Counted from the stretch's first letter, positions 45,601 through 55,933 are shown. The stretch: DNA of 64,000 nt from Centroberyx gerrardi (GCF_048128805.1 NC_136001.1:2539501-2603500), one strand, 5' to 3'. Numbers and translations: made by a program. Notes: generated by a model not told the origin, from the sequence alone.

Positions 45601-45852
45601 CTCAATTACGTTACTATTTTTTGTTCCATGCGGCGGCCGAGGACGACGGTAGGAGAGACGAGGAAGGGATACAGTGCTGATTTGCGAGTACGCAATAGAG
45701 TTCGTTGTAGCGTCAATGCTGCAGCCAGAAGGGTTGATATGAATAAGGTTATGCTGAGAATGTTTGGCTCTGCGATGGCAAAAGGTGGCATGGCGAGGGC
45801 GGGACACAGTCAAGATTGGATACACTAAGCTACCTGAGCTATCAGACTCCAA
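42682..45852 (-). CDS. LINE endonuclease / reverse transcriptase, intact
   Basis: A 1,056-residue open frame. An APE-type endonuclease covers about residues 100-325 (INIRSLANK, LCETWL, GDFNIHL, SDHYLIKF). The reverse transcriptase covers about 560-830, with FRPISNLPFLSKVLERIV, SGFRSLHSTETAL, LLDLSAAFDTVDH, VPQGSVLGPLLF and the FHCYADDTQI active site at about residue 775. A C-terminal part with [29 protein letters not shown] and SLHWLPI is typical of vertebrate L2-like LINEs. There are no stops or frameshifts. It would nick target DNA and copy its RNA into the gap. No separate ORF1 is evident upstream. Confidence 0.88.
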   Translation of the reverse strand: MESDSSGSLVYPILTVSRPRHATFCHRRAKHSQHNLIHINPSGCSIDATTNSIAYSQISTVSLPRLSYRRPRPPHGTKNSNVIEIKPIRIAERPEPTSNTKRICLGFINIRSLANKALLVNDLIKEHSIDIMGLCETWLKPNDALPLIEASPSNFTNSHVARTSKKGGGVGLILNSSLNLSPDLSNKLSSCEMLTMRPSIPVSMGLNHSGILPFYLIILYRPPGPYSSFLEEFSNFLSDLVIRTDNILIIGDFNIHLNCETNPLSKAFSSLIDTFGFTQLVHEQTHSSGNTLDLVLARGINVSDLEVLPYPPALSDHYLIKFQIALPCRHSNPVDTYSIRRIDTSTTTKLADLLPKTLASLSERIGSLDEFTDNFNSILTDSLDSVAPLLIKTRRLKKPSPWFTDETRAQKQACRKLERKWRLSKLEVFRLAWSDSLLTYKRTLSAARASYYSDLINTNKNNPKFLFDTVAKLTRKPSPVASSQFTANDFLNFFNHKIDSIRDEISNSLPTEGVDPSPNRALAPLETTAVLSQFETVSLDIFSKLVLSSKSTTSLSDPLPAKLVKELLPILGPSLLNIINTSLSSGIVPSSFKSAIIKPLLKKSNLDPDDLNNFRPISNLPFLSKVLERIVSTQLTDYLSCNSLFEPFQSGFRSLHSTETALTKVVNDLLLASDSDSSSVLILLDLSAAFDTVDHNILLNRLASDVGIRDSALSWLNSYLSDRTHCVSHKNTISDYSKVNFGVPQGSVLGPLLFSIYMLPLGEIFRSYGIKFHCYADDTQIYIPIRPDDRLQLSNLELCLIAVTNWMSLNFLRLNANKTEMLVVGPKTQLPLVSDLTLNFGDSLITQSPTVKNLGVTFDSALSFDAHIKEITKIAFFHLRNISKIRSLLNTADAETLIHAFVSSRLDYCNVLLSGLPNCSIKKLQLVQNAAARILTRTRKFDHITPILTSLHWLPIQARSDFKVLLLAYKSLHGLAPSYLSDLIIPYIPSRALRSQDAGYLIVPRIKKKSAGSRAFSYRAPYLWNQLPLTVREANSVKIFKSRLKTYLFSQSYDLP

Positions 45853-46126
45853 ACCCGCACTAGGTGAAATCCTAGCAGGCTGTCTAACAACCTGCGACCC
45901 AACATGCTTTAGGGGAGTGTGTCATGCCTGCCTCAAGCACCTGTCCATGTTCCTAGACAAAATGTGGGCACCCAACCCAGTAGGGTGTATGCCATCAGTC
46001 TTAAGCATGCCAGGTTTACCCCAGAAGGAGGGCCAGTTATCTAAAAACATAAAACCCTGTTGCTCACAGTACTTGGCCAGCCAGCGGTTAAGGGCGACTA
46101 ATCTGCTGTAGATATCATCATTAAAC

Positions 46127-46151
46127 TAGATTGCCTAGTAATACTAGGCAA
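46127..46151. repeat. Near-perfect palindrome at the LINE 5' end
   Basis: GATTGCCTAGTA is followed almost immediately by its reverse complement, giving 12-base arms around a one-base centre. It sits where the LINE leader starts. Function unknown. Confidence 0.6.
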
Positions 46152-46474
46152 TCTCCGCAAAGTACAGCAGCGTGAAGCTAGCCACAATAAGGAAACTCAC
46201 TTCCGAATTTTGTCCTCAGCCTTCAAAATAAAAGTCCCGATGTTTTAACAAAATGGTATTTCTCTTGTTGATAATAAATAAAAACATGTTAATCACAGAA
46301 CTGTAAAGATGTCACAACCCCCCCTCCAAAAAACTGTGAAGATAGTGACAAACATTACGCCAATACAGATATGGGTGACCACTGTTTGCGGATACCAATG
46401 AACCATTTCGGCCACCAGTCTCAGGGGGCGTGTCTTCTACTGACATGGACTCAACGGGGCTTAAAGTCACGTTG
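46152..46474. other. Spacer without recognised features
   Basis: Non-coding sequence containing a C-run at 46318-46324 and no recognisable gene or element. Confidence 0.4.
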
Positions 46475-46745
46475 AAATAAAAAATGACTTTTTCACCTTT
46501 TTAGCTCATTCTAACTATCATATCATAAACCTATTTGACAATTTATGCAAAATAATAATAATAATGATGATAACAAACATTTTATTTTATTGTATTTTTA
46601 TATCAAAATCTCATTACTTTTACTTCCTGGAAAATGGAAAATCTTTAGCTGTGACATTGTGAACCAGAATGTGTACATTAAAAATCCAATCAATAAAACC
46701 ATCGCAGTCCTGCTTCCCATCAAATAAAGTTGTTTTCCTCTCCCT
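46475..46745 (-). repeat. Dispersed repeat, copy 2 of the inverted pair
   Basis: The reverse complement matches window positions 1-297 across AAAAAGGTGAAAAAGTCATT, GTAATGAGATTTTGATATAA, the TTTATTTGATGGGA block and ATCAGTTAGGGAG. An AAT-type microsatellite near 46551-46566 is specific to this copy. Confidence 0.7.
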
Positions 46746-46844
46746 AACTGATATCCCATTGGTTTACACTTTTGAATGATCAATCCCAGTGTTATGTCCC
46801 GCCCCAATAGTCTGTTTCAACAGGAAATCCATCAAATTAAGGAC

Positions 46845-47536
46845 ACAAGATGCTCTCAAAATGGCATTTTATTGTGACTTTTAAGCTGGCATTTATGTTC
46901 GTGTTGCCATTCAGAAATTCAGATTATATCCAAAGCCAATGCAGCAAGATGCATAACCTGGAGCCCTGAGCAACGGAAAAAACATAATCTTGGTCTGATG
47001 AGTCTTTCAGCCTTTTTCCTCCATCCAGATGGATTTATGTTTGGAGACAGACAAAGGAAGCCTTCAACCCACAATGTGTGTTGCCAAATGGTAAACATGG
47101 TGATGGCTCTGTGATGGTATGGCGGCATCTACTGGGAATCATTAGGTCTCATAAGTGCTCTGCAGGGTCATATAATGGCCAAGGAATATGAGGACATTTT
47201 ACAGGACCAGGAGCACCTTTGGGTGCTAACACTGTTCCCTCACGATTTTCCACGATGATAATGCCCCCATACACACTGCTGGTCTCATGAACAGCAGGAT
47301 GAGGTCTATATGGCCACCCCAACCTCCAGATCTAAACATCATTGAACCTTTATGGGAAGTAGATTTCCACATGCTTCATCCCTCAAAGAACAGCTTTCCT
47401 TCTTGAAGAAAGGTCCAATATTCCACTACACAGTTCAGGATGAAGCTGTTCTGAAGTCAAAGGATGACCCTATTCCTTGTAGATACTTATATTCATACAC
47501 TGTTAGGTGTTTCCATTATTTTGTCCAGTGCCTGTA
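46845..47536 (+). pseudogene. Tc1-like transposase relic with right terminus
   Basis: Fragments in shifting frames resemble the C-terminal half of a Tc1-family transposase: a MVMALWWYGG piece (equivalent of the GSVMVWG motif), DNAPIHTAG, PPQPPDLNIIEPLW (the PDLNPIE motif) and a terminus ending GGTGTTTCCATTATTTTGTC then CAGTGCCTGTA. Several stops and frame changes are present. The element ends about 450 bp upstream of the cacna1s start codon and so borders its promoter. Confidence 0.75.
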
Positions 47537-47987
47537 CTTCCTCTGTCAGTGTCAGTGTGTGACACGCTCACCTCTAAACATTCCCCTGAACCCGGACTAT
47601 ATCTGTGCCCATGTCCCCTTTTGTCACGCCACCCTATTAGAGCCACACTCATTGTCTATATTTATTCTCTTGACCAACCAGCTGTTCAGTAAACCAATAC
47701 CTTACAAGTGGAGGGGACAGCTGTCACTCCAGAGAGAGAGAGAGAGGGAGAGGCACAGAGAGAGAGGGAGATAAGGAGAGCTCAGTCAGACCATCAGTAA
47801 GGGACTGAACGAGAGAGAAGATTGTCAAATTGACAAGTTAAGAGCGGTGACCACTGAGTAGACCAACCCAGGCTTGGAAGAGGACATTTTGAAATAACCT
47901 TGGACAGACTTTTTGGAATACTTGGTAATTCTGCTCAAGCCACCATCTAAGTAACCTCTTTGGTCCAAATACTCTATTGTGTCTTCA
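47537..47987 (+). promoter_or_regulatory. Putative cacna1s promoter and 5' UTR
   Basis: This is the only unique sequence between the Tc1 relic and the start codon. Two CAGCTG E-boxes lie at 47679-47684 and 47718-47723, and a MEF2-like AT core (CTATATTTAT) at 47656-47665. Such a cluster fits skeletal-muscle transcription driven by MyoD/myogenin and MEF2. A (GA)n stretch follows at 47733-47772. The transcription start is not determinable by eye. Confidence 0.5.
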
Positions 47988-48175
47988 ATGGCAGACAGCA
48001 ACAATCCTCCAATGTCATCCTACATTATGGATGAGGAAACTCTGAAGAGGAAGCAGAAGGAAAAGCTAAAGAAGCTAATGGCCACAGGGGGCAACCCTCG
48101 GCCTGCACGCTCCCTGTTCTTCTTGACACTAAAGAACCCCTTCCGCAAGGCCTGCATCAGCATTGTGGAGTGGAA
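47988..48175 (+). CDS. cacna1s: cacna1s coding exon 1 (CaV1.1 N-terminus)
   Basis: It encodes the cytoplasmic N-terminus of the pore-forming subunit of the skeletal-muscle L-type channel, which acts in the T-tubule membrane as the voltage sensor for excitation-contraction coupling. The diagnostic part is [19 protein letters not shown] followed by IVEWK, just before IS1. The start is the ATG at 47988; a GTG three codons upstream is in frame but unlikely. The exon is 188 nt of coding sequence and ends with two bases of the Lys codon before a GT donor at 48176, so it is phase 2. The CaV1.1 assignment rests on all six exons together. Confidence 0.88.
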
Positions 48176-49150
48176 GTATCCTTCTAGTGCCAGGGGTCAG
48201 TGGGCAGAGGGATGGTTGGATCAAACAGATAAGCTAAAATTTCATGTCATTGCTGGGGACGTAGTCCATATTTGTTTTCAGTAGTCATTAAATACTGTTT
48301 TACAGTAAGGAAATAATGGCACCAGAATAGGCAGATGTTGCAAAGGAGTTGTACAATAACAACATATATACAATAATAATATATAGATTGTGAAAGGGTT
48401 AGAGACAATAATGACCACAGTCAGATTCAGGAAAAGCTGCATGTGTAAAGTGAGAGAAACTCCTTACTTTTATCTGTAAGAGAGACAAATAGGAATGATT
48501 TATCACAACATGCGAACTGAGAATAGGGTTGCATTGTATATTAGCCTAAAGTTGATTGTATCAAAGCTCATATGTAAAGGCGATGTGACTTCATCAGTGG
48601 TTTAATCAACAGTATGTCTACTGACTTATGATAAAACAACAACTGCAACCCAGCATTGTTGTAACAACACAAAGAAAATGTGACTCTAAATTAGTTCAGC
48701 ATGCTTACACAACTATCCTGTTTTAGTAAGTAATGACTTTGGCTGGCGACTTTGCAGTAAGGGCATACATTGATGTCATCTAATCCCCTGGATCTGCTGT
48801 TGGATGTTCATGGAGCTGAAAAAATATGACTTGGTTGAGGCAGCCTGATGATATTTCTAGGAGATGGACAGCTGTCTTCCCACATCACTAGCTAAAAACA
48901 GACATGATAAGTTAGGTAGAATGCTGCCTCATGGCGTGGAAGTTCAGTGCCAAAAGTCACATTTATAAATCAATTATCAATTCAATGCTTACAATGGATT
49001 TGCAGCAAATTAATTTAGTAAATGGCACGTTATTTTGTTTGTGAATGCACAGCATGCTGTCTGCTGAAATGTACTTTTGCACCTCCGAGAATACTACAAT
49101 ACCTACAATAAATAGGTTGACATTATCCACTTGCATCTGCTGCACTATTC
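48176..49150 (+). other. cacna1s intron 1, proximal part
   Basis: No gene or clear repeat is recognised. The sequence is AT-rich and apparently unique. Muscle enhancers are often found in such a position but none is evident. Confidence 0.4.
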
Positions 49151-49154
49151 TGAC

Positions 49155-49755
49155 CTTAAAGCTGGGGTAGGCAGCTTTGGAGAAGTTAGCAAAAATTAGA
49201 AAGTACATGACAAAAAAATGCCCCTCCTCCCTCTCTGCTCCATCCCTCTCTCCTGTAACTCCTCCCTCCAAATGAGGGGCAAACTTAATAAATTCCAAAT
49301 TCCAGTTCAGTCTAGTTGTAACTAAAACGTTCACCATCAAAAATTATTTTCAGCATAGTCAGCATAGATTAGTCAGTATGGTTACAAACACAAATTGCTA
49401 TATGGACATTGGTCGAGCTAGGTTCACATTATATGGAGAAATAGAGCCGGGTCCTTGCATTGGCCAAATTTGATAAATTCCAAACCTTTTATGCAACACA
49501 CAGTTCTGCTAGATCAGTCTAGTTGTAACTAAAACATTTGCTGGCAAAAATATTTTTTGTCAGCATAAATTAGCCATTGTGGTTAGAAACACACATTGTG
49601 ATACGACCATTGGTCGAGCTAGGTTCACTTTGTACTAGAGAGAGAGAGTGGCATCTGGGCAGACAAATTCTAAACCTTTTACACAAAACACACATCTGCT
49701 AGCTCAATATAGTTGTAACTAAAACATTTGCCAGCAAAAATATTTTTTGTCACAC
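49155..49755 (+). repeat. Repeat with three diverged units of about 190 bp
   Basis: Starting after TTAAAGCTGGGGTAGGCAG, three units share AATTCCAAA/AATTCTAAACC, CTAGTTGTAACTAAAAC and CATTGGTCGAGCTAGGTTCAC. The segment from 49760 to about 50340 may belong to the same dispersed element. Non-coding. Confidence 0.6.
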
Positions 49756-50384
49756 ATAGGCACATAAGTTGTCTTGGAGAGAACAAACATGAAGCTTCCT
49801 TGCACGCTTCACATTGCACGCGTGATTAAGACACAGCTGTTCAATTTCCCACCTGTTTCAACTGCCTCTGTACTGTAGACTACAATGTTGCTTGAACATG
49901 ATGCGTCGTTCTCGCAATGAATCTTGGGGCTTTAGCCGTCCTTCGTCCTTTTGTTCGTTTGGTTTGGAATCTTGCTTCGGCGATTAGATATTACGTAAAA
50001 TGCATCATGGAGGACACAAGAACGCACAAGAACGCATATTGATAATCAGCCATAGGTTAGCTACCACAGTTGCAAAGCCAAAACTACAGTAGGCCAGCAC
50101 CAGTTGACTGACCTAAATGTGGATCCTTCCAGATAAATAGGTCTCAGTGGGGAAAATAACTGGCTTCCTTACACAACAAGTATATTGCAGTCCCAGTATT
50201 CAGTTATATTTGTTTTCTCTCTGCAGTCTGCAGGGCTGGCAGAGCTAGACTGTCTGTTTGCGTGTGATTGACAGGCAGGGGCAGGACGCGTCCTTGCGGA
50301 AGAGCTGTCCTGATTGGGATGTTTCAGACAAGTGTCTGCAGAGATAGATCATGTCATATTGCAACAAATCCATTGTTGACAGTA

Positions 50385-50900
50385 GTCAAGTTAAGTGTAT
50401 TTATATAGTCCTTCATCATAAAGCATGTCTCAAAGGACTTTATAGAGAACATGCCTACTTAGATCTAGCCAATAAATCACAAAACAAAATGATGTAATAC
50501 AGTATGCAACAAAATAAATCACTAGGAAACAAAACAAATCACAAGACACAAAATAGCATGTTGAAAAGACATAACAAGCCTACTTAACCTACCTAACTGA
50601 GCCTACCCTAACCGGCACCACCAACCTTAAACCCGCAGTGAAGATGAGGAAAAAATCCTCCACCATGACGGCATAGTGTGTAATAGGTGCCTGGGACAAA
50701 AAAACCTAAAATGGGCAATAACATGGACAATGACAATGAGATATGAAGAAAGACAAATAAGACAAAGGGAAACATAGTTCATAATAGTTGTGATTAACAT
50801 AATAGAAAGTATGCTGGTATGCACACAATATCTATAAAGAGATAAGACTTGAAAAGAGCTAAGATGGCTTGATGTAAAAGAAGCTCTTTCTAGAATATCA
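50385..50900 (-). mobile_element. 5'-truncated LINE 3' fragment
   Basis: TTTATATAGTCCTTCATCATAA followed by GCATGTCTCAAAGGACTTTA parallels the 3' tail of the LINE at 41284, and so does the following CCTTAAACCC / AATAGGTGCCTGGG block. It contains no coding sequence. It is a dead-on-arrival copy in cacna1s intron 1. Confidence 0.7.
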
Positions 50901-51049
50901 CGGTTTTCATAGTTTCATTAAGCCTTTTAATGTTACATGGTACAACAGAAACCATGCCACTTCTTTGGCTGGCTAGATATGTATTTGTTTAGCACAGACC
51001 AAACATAGTCAAATGATATACACTGAAAACACTACTTGAAATCTATTTC

Positions 51050-54000
51050 AGTTGAAAATAGGAAACAGAACGACTGCATTAAAAGTTAGCGTACCAAATG
51101 ACTTCCGGTGCGCTGCTCGGCTGCAAACCGCGTCTAAGTTTGCTCCGTTTGTCTTTGTTTGTCCCGTTAAATGTTGTGGAATGGATATGAAGGTTGGATT
51201 TGGACTTGTGAAGATTGTCGTTTGTCGAATGGATATGAAGGTTAGATTTGCACTTGTGAAGTTTGTCGTTCTGTTTGGACTATGTTTGCAAATACATGAT
51301 CAAGCAACAACACACCTGAGTACCAATATGGACAGGTGTGGCAGGGAGACCCGACCCATGCTCTCTTACAACCGAGAGACTCTGCTAAAGCTTCGATCCG
51401 CGCCGCTGCAAGGAAATAAAGTGAACCAGCTGCCTTCCGCGATTTTGGATTACATACCCCAGGAGCTCAGAAGGACTGGAGGATGGCGAAACAGACGGGG
51501 GAGGAGGGGCGGTATCCGAAATCGACTGCGGAGAAGGCACGCCAGACCTCCGCTTCCATCCATAATTCTTGCCAACCTGCGCTCAGTGAATAACAAGGTG
51601 GACGAGATCCGTGCCTACGCAAGGTACTGCTATTAATTTCGTGAAGCATCATTGTTATGCTTCACAGAAAGTTGGCTACAGCCTACAATACCTAACTCCC
51701 TATATGAAATTGCGGGATTTACATTGGTGAGAGCGGACAGAAACGCCAGCTCAGGCAAGAGCAAAGGAGGCGGGATCTGCGTGTACATCAATGATCTGTG
51801 GCGCTGCCAGTATACAATAAGACACAGAATCTGCGATCCTAACGTTGTGATACTTTCTATGACATTGAGGCCATTTTATTTGCCAAGAGAATTTGGTTGT
51901 GTTCTGCTTTTTGCTGTCTATGCCCCGCCCAGCGGCAAAGCAGCACAGGCGGCCGCCTGTATTGCAGACAGTGTACACAAACTTCAGCAGAAACACCCAG
52001 ATGCTCCAGCCATAGTGCTTGGTGATTTAAATGACTGTAAGGTGGACATCACAATGCCTGGGTTCCACCAGTATGTGAAGAATCAGACGAGAAAAGACAA
52101 TATTTTGGATAAGTGCTTCGTAAACCTAAAGGGGGCATATGAGTCCAGGATTAGACCACTCATTGGAAATTCTGATCATAACTTAGTGCACTTAATTCCA
52201 ATGTATAAGACAAAATTAAAGAGCAGTAAACCAGAGGAGAAGGTTGTCAGGGTATGGACTCCGGATAGTATAGAAGAGCTCAAAGCATGTTTTGACTGCA
52301 CAAACTGGGAAACATTTCATGAGGGCTCTTTAGATGACATCACCACAGTCATAAGTGAATATATTAACTTTTGTGTACAGACAGTTATTCCTACAAAAAC
52401 GATAAAGGTCTACCCTAACCTACATTACCAAGGATATTAAACATACCATGGGGTCTGAGGAAGCAGGCGTTCAGGAACAAAAACTTTGGTGAACTCAAAC
52501 AGGTGGAAAAGGACTTAAAGGGGAAACTGAGGGAGGCAAAATGGGCACATAGACGACATCTTGAGGATGCTTTCAAAGCAAATAACCCCAAAAGACTCTG
52601 GGACACTATGAAGAGCATGACAGGAATGTCTTCTTCAAAGAAACTGATTGCAACAGAAAATGAGCTTGTATTTTCAAATGATTTAAACTTTTTCTTTACG
52701 CGTTTTGAAACTGTAGACAATTACGAAAAATGTGCTGATATACTTAAAGACGTTATACCTACTAGCTCAGACAGGATTGTCATTACTATCGATCAAGTTA
52801 GGTGTGTTTTTCAGCATACTAATGTGAGGAAGGCTACTGGTCCGGATCAGTGTAGTGCTTTTATTTTAAAATCTTTTGCAAGGGAATTGGCCCCAGTTTG
52901 GCAACCAATTTTCCAACTCTCCCTAGACACACACAATATTCCTGTAGCATGGAAGACCTCTCATACCTGTCCCTAAAACATAGTGCCCTAAAGAACACAA
53001 TGATTTTCGACCAGTCGCCCTCACATCAGTTGTTATGAAGTCATTGGAGAGGATTCTGGTCCAGCATCTCACCAGGGCAACTTGTAATAAACTTGACCCA
53101 TATCAGTTTGCATATAAACAAGGTCGTAGCACAGAAGATGCAGTAGTCACACTCACACATCTCATTTCGAAGCATCTAGATAAACCCAAAACGTATGCCA
53201 CAGCTCTTTTCCTTGATTTCTCATCAGCATTTAATACAATCCGGCCAGACATTCTATTGTCCAAAATGATCCAGCTACAGATTAATCCCTATCTTATTCA
53301 TTGGTTTAAATATTTTCTTACAAAGAGGGTACAGATGGTGAAGGTAAATAAAACAATATCTGCACCCATCATAACCAATGTTGGAGCTCCTCAAGGCTGT
53401 GTGAGCTCACTGAGACTGTCCACACTGTATACTGACGACTGTTCCACCAGCACACTGAATCACTTCATTGTGAAATTCTCTGATGATTCCACCTTATTAT
53501 CTCTGTTGACAGATAAAGACGACCCAAGATCATACCAACTTAGTGTTGACAGCTTAGTAGAGTGGTGTGACCAGAATGTCCTTGTTATAAATACCAAGAA
53601 AACACAGGAAATTATACACCATGCACCATGGCTTCTGCATCACATCGCTAGCTTGTCTGGGAAGCTAAGCAGGTCTGGCTGTGTTTAGTCCTTGGATGGG
53701 AGACCACCTGGTGCTGGAAGTTGTGTTGGAGGACCAGTAGGAGGTGCTCTTCCCTCTGGTCTCATGAATAATATCCCCAATGCCCCAGGGCAGAGACAGG
53801 GACTTTGTCCTGAGAGTGAGCACCGTCCTTCGGATGAGACGTTAAACCGAGGTCCTGACTCTGTGGTCAATAAAGATCCTATCGGCACTTATCGCAAGAG
53901 TAGGGGTGTAACCCCGGTGCCCTGGCAAAATTCCCCCCAAAAAAACAGGCCTTCCTTCCATCATGGCCACCTAATCATCCCTCGTTAACTAATTGGCTCT

Positions 54001-54955
54001 TTCAGTCCTCTACTCTCCACTGAGATAGCTGATGTGTGGTGAGTGTTCTGGTGCAAAACTGGCTGCCGTGCATCATCCAGGTGGGTGCACCACCAGTGGT
54101 GGATGAGTTGAGTTACCCCCCCCCCCCCCCCCCCCCATATGTGAAGCGCTTTGTGTGCCTTGAAAAGCGCTATATAAATGTAATCAATTATTATTATTAT
54201 TACCTTGTCTTGGAACACACATATTGATTTTATCTGCAAGAAGGTCCAGCAGCGTATTTATTTTGTTCGTAGCTTGAGGTCTTTTGGGGCTAGTAGTCAG
54301 ATTCTACTTATGTTTTTCTTATCCATAATCCAGAATGTTATGCAGTACTGCATCACAACTTGGTACGCCAGCTTGTCCGTCCAGCTCAAAGCCAGGCTGT
54401 CCAGACAATTGAGAATTTGTTCCAAGATTGTTGGCCAGCCACTAGAGCAACTTTTTCAGGCAGCTTACCTCAAGAACATGTTAAGGCTAGCTGATAGTAT
54501 CTCCTCCGACCCTTCGCATGTGCTTTATGGAGAGTACCAACTTCTGCCCTCTAAAAGGTGGTTCAGAGTTCCGCAGTTCAAACACAACAGACTGAGGAAT
54601 TATTTTATTCCCCAGTCAGTTATGTTGCTTAACCAAAACAGCAGGCCAGTCAGGGAAGTGCAATCAGGGACTCCTGTGCAATAATTATAATTATAAGGGT
54701 GAGGTGTAAAATTAGGATTTTGGGTGGAGAGTGTAATACAGCGGCTTAGCGCAATATGGGGGTAACTGAGGGTCCCTGTGCTATTTATCTGCTATTTATG
54801 TGCTATTCGGATGTTTATATGTAATTGAATGTGGTGTGGTTATGTGTTTTATGTGCAATGTCATGTCATTGTGTTTATTCTGAACGGAGCTGCTATGATG
54901 CATGACAAATTTCAGAGAAATCTGACAATAAAGTCCTATCGTATCGTATCGTATG
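51050..54955 (+). pseudogene. Decayed LINE (CR1/Rex1-like), endonuclease and RT broken
   Basis: The leader protein region ends with an Arg-rich stretch. Endonuclease pieces follow (ANLRSVNNKVDEI, a TAA, then CFTESWL, VLGDLNDCKVDI, NSDHNLVHLIP). After a frameshift near 52430 comes a linker (AKWAHRRHLEDAFK, KATGPDQCSAFIL) and RT pieces (SLERILVQHL, GRSTEDAVVTLTHL, LFLDFSSAFNTIRPD, GAPQGCVSS). The segment expected right after PQGCV is deleted. The C-terminal part resumes at 54205. The 3' end is a (TATCG)n tail at about 54935-54952. A SINE interrupts it. Clade assignment is by general resemblance. Confidence 0.8.
53629..54202 (+). mobile_element. 5S rRNA-derived SINE (SINE3-like)
   Basis: The first 80 bases include GGAAGCTAAGCAGG and TTGGATGGGAGACC, the internal promoter region of 5S rRNA, so it is a pol III SINE of the 5S-derived type. 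A unique body follows. The tail (GAAGCGCTTTGTGTGCCTTG, AAAAGCGCTATATAAATG, (TTA)n) resembles fish L2/CR1 LINE 3' ends, which would supply the reverse transcriptase. A 21-base C-run sits at 54116-54136. It has inserted in the RT region of the LINE at 51050-54955. Confidence 0.85.
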
Positions 54956-55040
54956 ATTGGTGTTGAGTGAAAGCTTTATTTATGTAACAATTTTCAAAAG
55001 AAATGTTACAAAGTGCTTGACAACATAAAAGAGGCAAATA

Positions 55041-55232
55041 TACCCTTACAGAAAAACCACATGAATTTCCCATGTACACGTGGAAAAACATGTTATCTCA
55101 TGCAATCATGTTATCACGTTATAACATGTGGAGCACCTGAAAATGTTCCAGAACCACACATTTCCCATGTGCAAAGCACATTTATTCCACATATTACCCA
55201 TGTGAAATTCATGTGGTTTTTCTGTAAGGGTA
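55041..55232. mobile_element. Palindromic MITE
   Basis: Ends TACCCTTACAGAAAAACC and its reverse complement enclose ACATGAATTTC arms and CATGTTAT/ATAACATG inner hairpins. It is flanked by TA-containing sequence and has no coding capacity. The short CTTTATTTATGTAACAATTT before it looks like a LINE-type tail. Confidence 0.75.
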
Positions 55233-55759
55233 ATAAATACAATTCCAAGTGAATAAATAAAATCAAGGTAGCTAAAAATTTAAAACAAGGAAATTAAATC
55301 ACACATCTAGCACATAAACAAACGTGAACAAAGCAGATTCTGACAATATATTAAAAAAAAATGTCCTGTGGCTGAATTGTGGTTAAGTGAATAACTTTCT
55401 TCATATTTATTAAACCTTTCAGTTTGAACAAGGAGGAAACTTTTGCCAATGGAACGAAGAAAATAGTAGTTACGATAGTTTATCATAGTTTACCAGTAAT
55501 TGTAGATAGGCGAGTGGGAGACAGGACTTAGTAAAAATACAAAAATATTAAAGAAGAAAGGTATGTAAGGGCAGTACATATTATCCATACATTTTATAGG
55601 TTATGATTACAGCATTGACTAAGCACCTAGAATTACCTAGAAAGTAATTTACTGTCCTGTGTTGGAGTAACCCTAAAGTCCCTATAGCGTAACTATTGTA
55701 CTATGGTACAGATGATAGGATCCATGGTAGCATGCAAGCTTCCTATAATTCACTTTCAG
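55233..55759 (+). other. cacna1s intron 1, distal part
   Basis: No element or gene recognised. The intron ends with the acceptor TTTCAG at 55754-55759. Confidence 0.4.
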
Positions 55760-55865
55760 ACCTTTTGAAATCATCATCTTACTAGCCATCTTCGCCAACT
55801 GTGTGGCCCTGGCCGTGTACTTGCCCATGCCAGAGGAGGACAGCAACAACACCAACAGCAATCTG
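55760..55865 (+). CDS. cacna1s: cacna1s coding exon 2 (IS1)
   Basis: This 106-nt exon encodes [20 protein letters not shown], the first transmembrane helix of domain I, followed by [15 protein letters not shown] in the extracellular IS1-IS2 loop. The length equals the usual exon 2 of L-type channel genes. The acceptor ends at 55759 and the donor GTGAGT starts at 55866. The exon completes the Lys codon split with exon 1 and ends in phase 0. The LPMPE sequence favours CaV1.1 over CaV1.2/1.3. Confidence 0.92.
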
Positions 55866-55885
55866 GTGAGTCAGCATGTCCACTA

Positions 55886-55887
<2 letters not shown>

Positions 55888-55929
<42 letters not shown>
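55888..55929 (+). repeat. (TG)n microsatellite in intron 2
   Basis: A clean GT/TG run starts about 23 bases after the exon 2 donor. Length variation here could in principle affect exon 2 splicing. Confidence 0.9.

Positions 55930-55933
<4 letters not shown>

Larger units (their letters stand above)
41284..46135 (-). mobile_element. Near full-length LINE (L2-like clade)
   Basis: The element reads minus: 5' leader from about 46135, one long ORF (45852-42682), a GC-rich 3' region and a tail ending in (CAAGTT)n at 41288-41305. The tail (GTAAAGCCCTCTGAGACATG, GATAAAGGGCTATATAAAT) is shared with a truncated copy at 50385-50900. The intact ORF indicates a young insertion. Confidence 0.82.

Noticed and set aside
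32614..47536. One Tc1 element spanning both matching termini
   Set aside because: The ends match, but the left piece is under 200 bp, no left transposase half is found and no shared flanking duplication could be established, so I list two fragments.
47979..47987. GTG three codons upstream as cacna1s start
   Set aside because: The ATG at 47988 is in the same frame and is the conventional start; the GTG has no support.
53640..53710. Possible 5S rRNA gene
   Set aside because: Only part of the 5S sequence matches, with mismatches, and it is fused to a SINE body and LINE-like tail.
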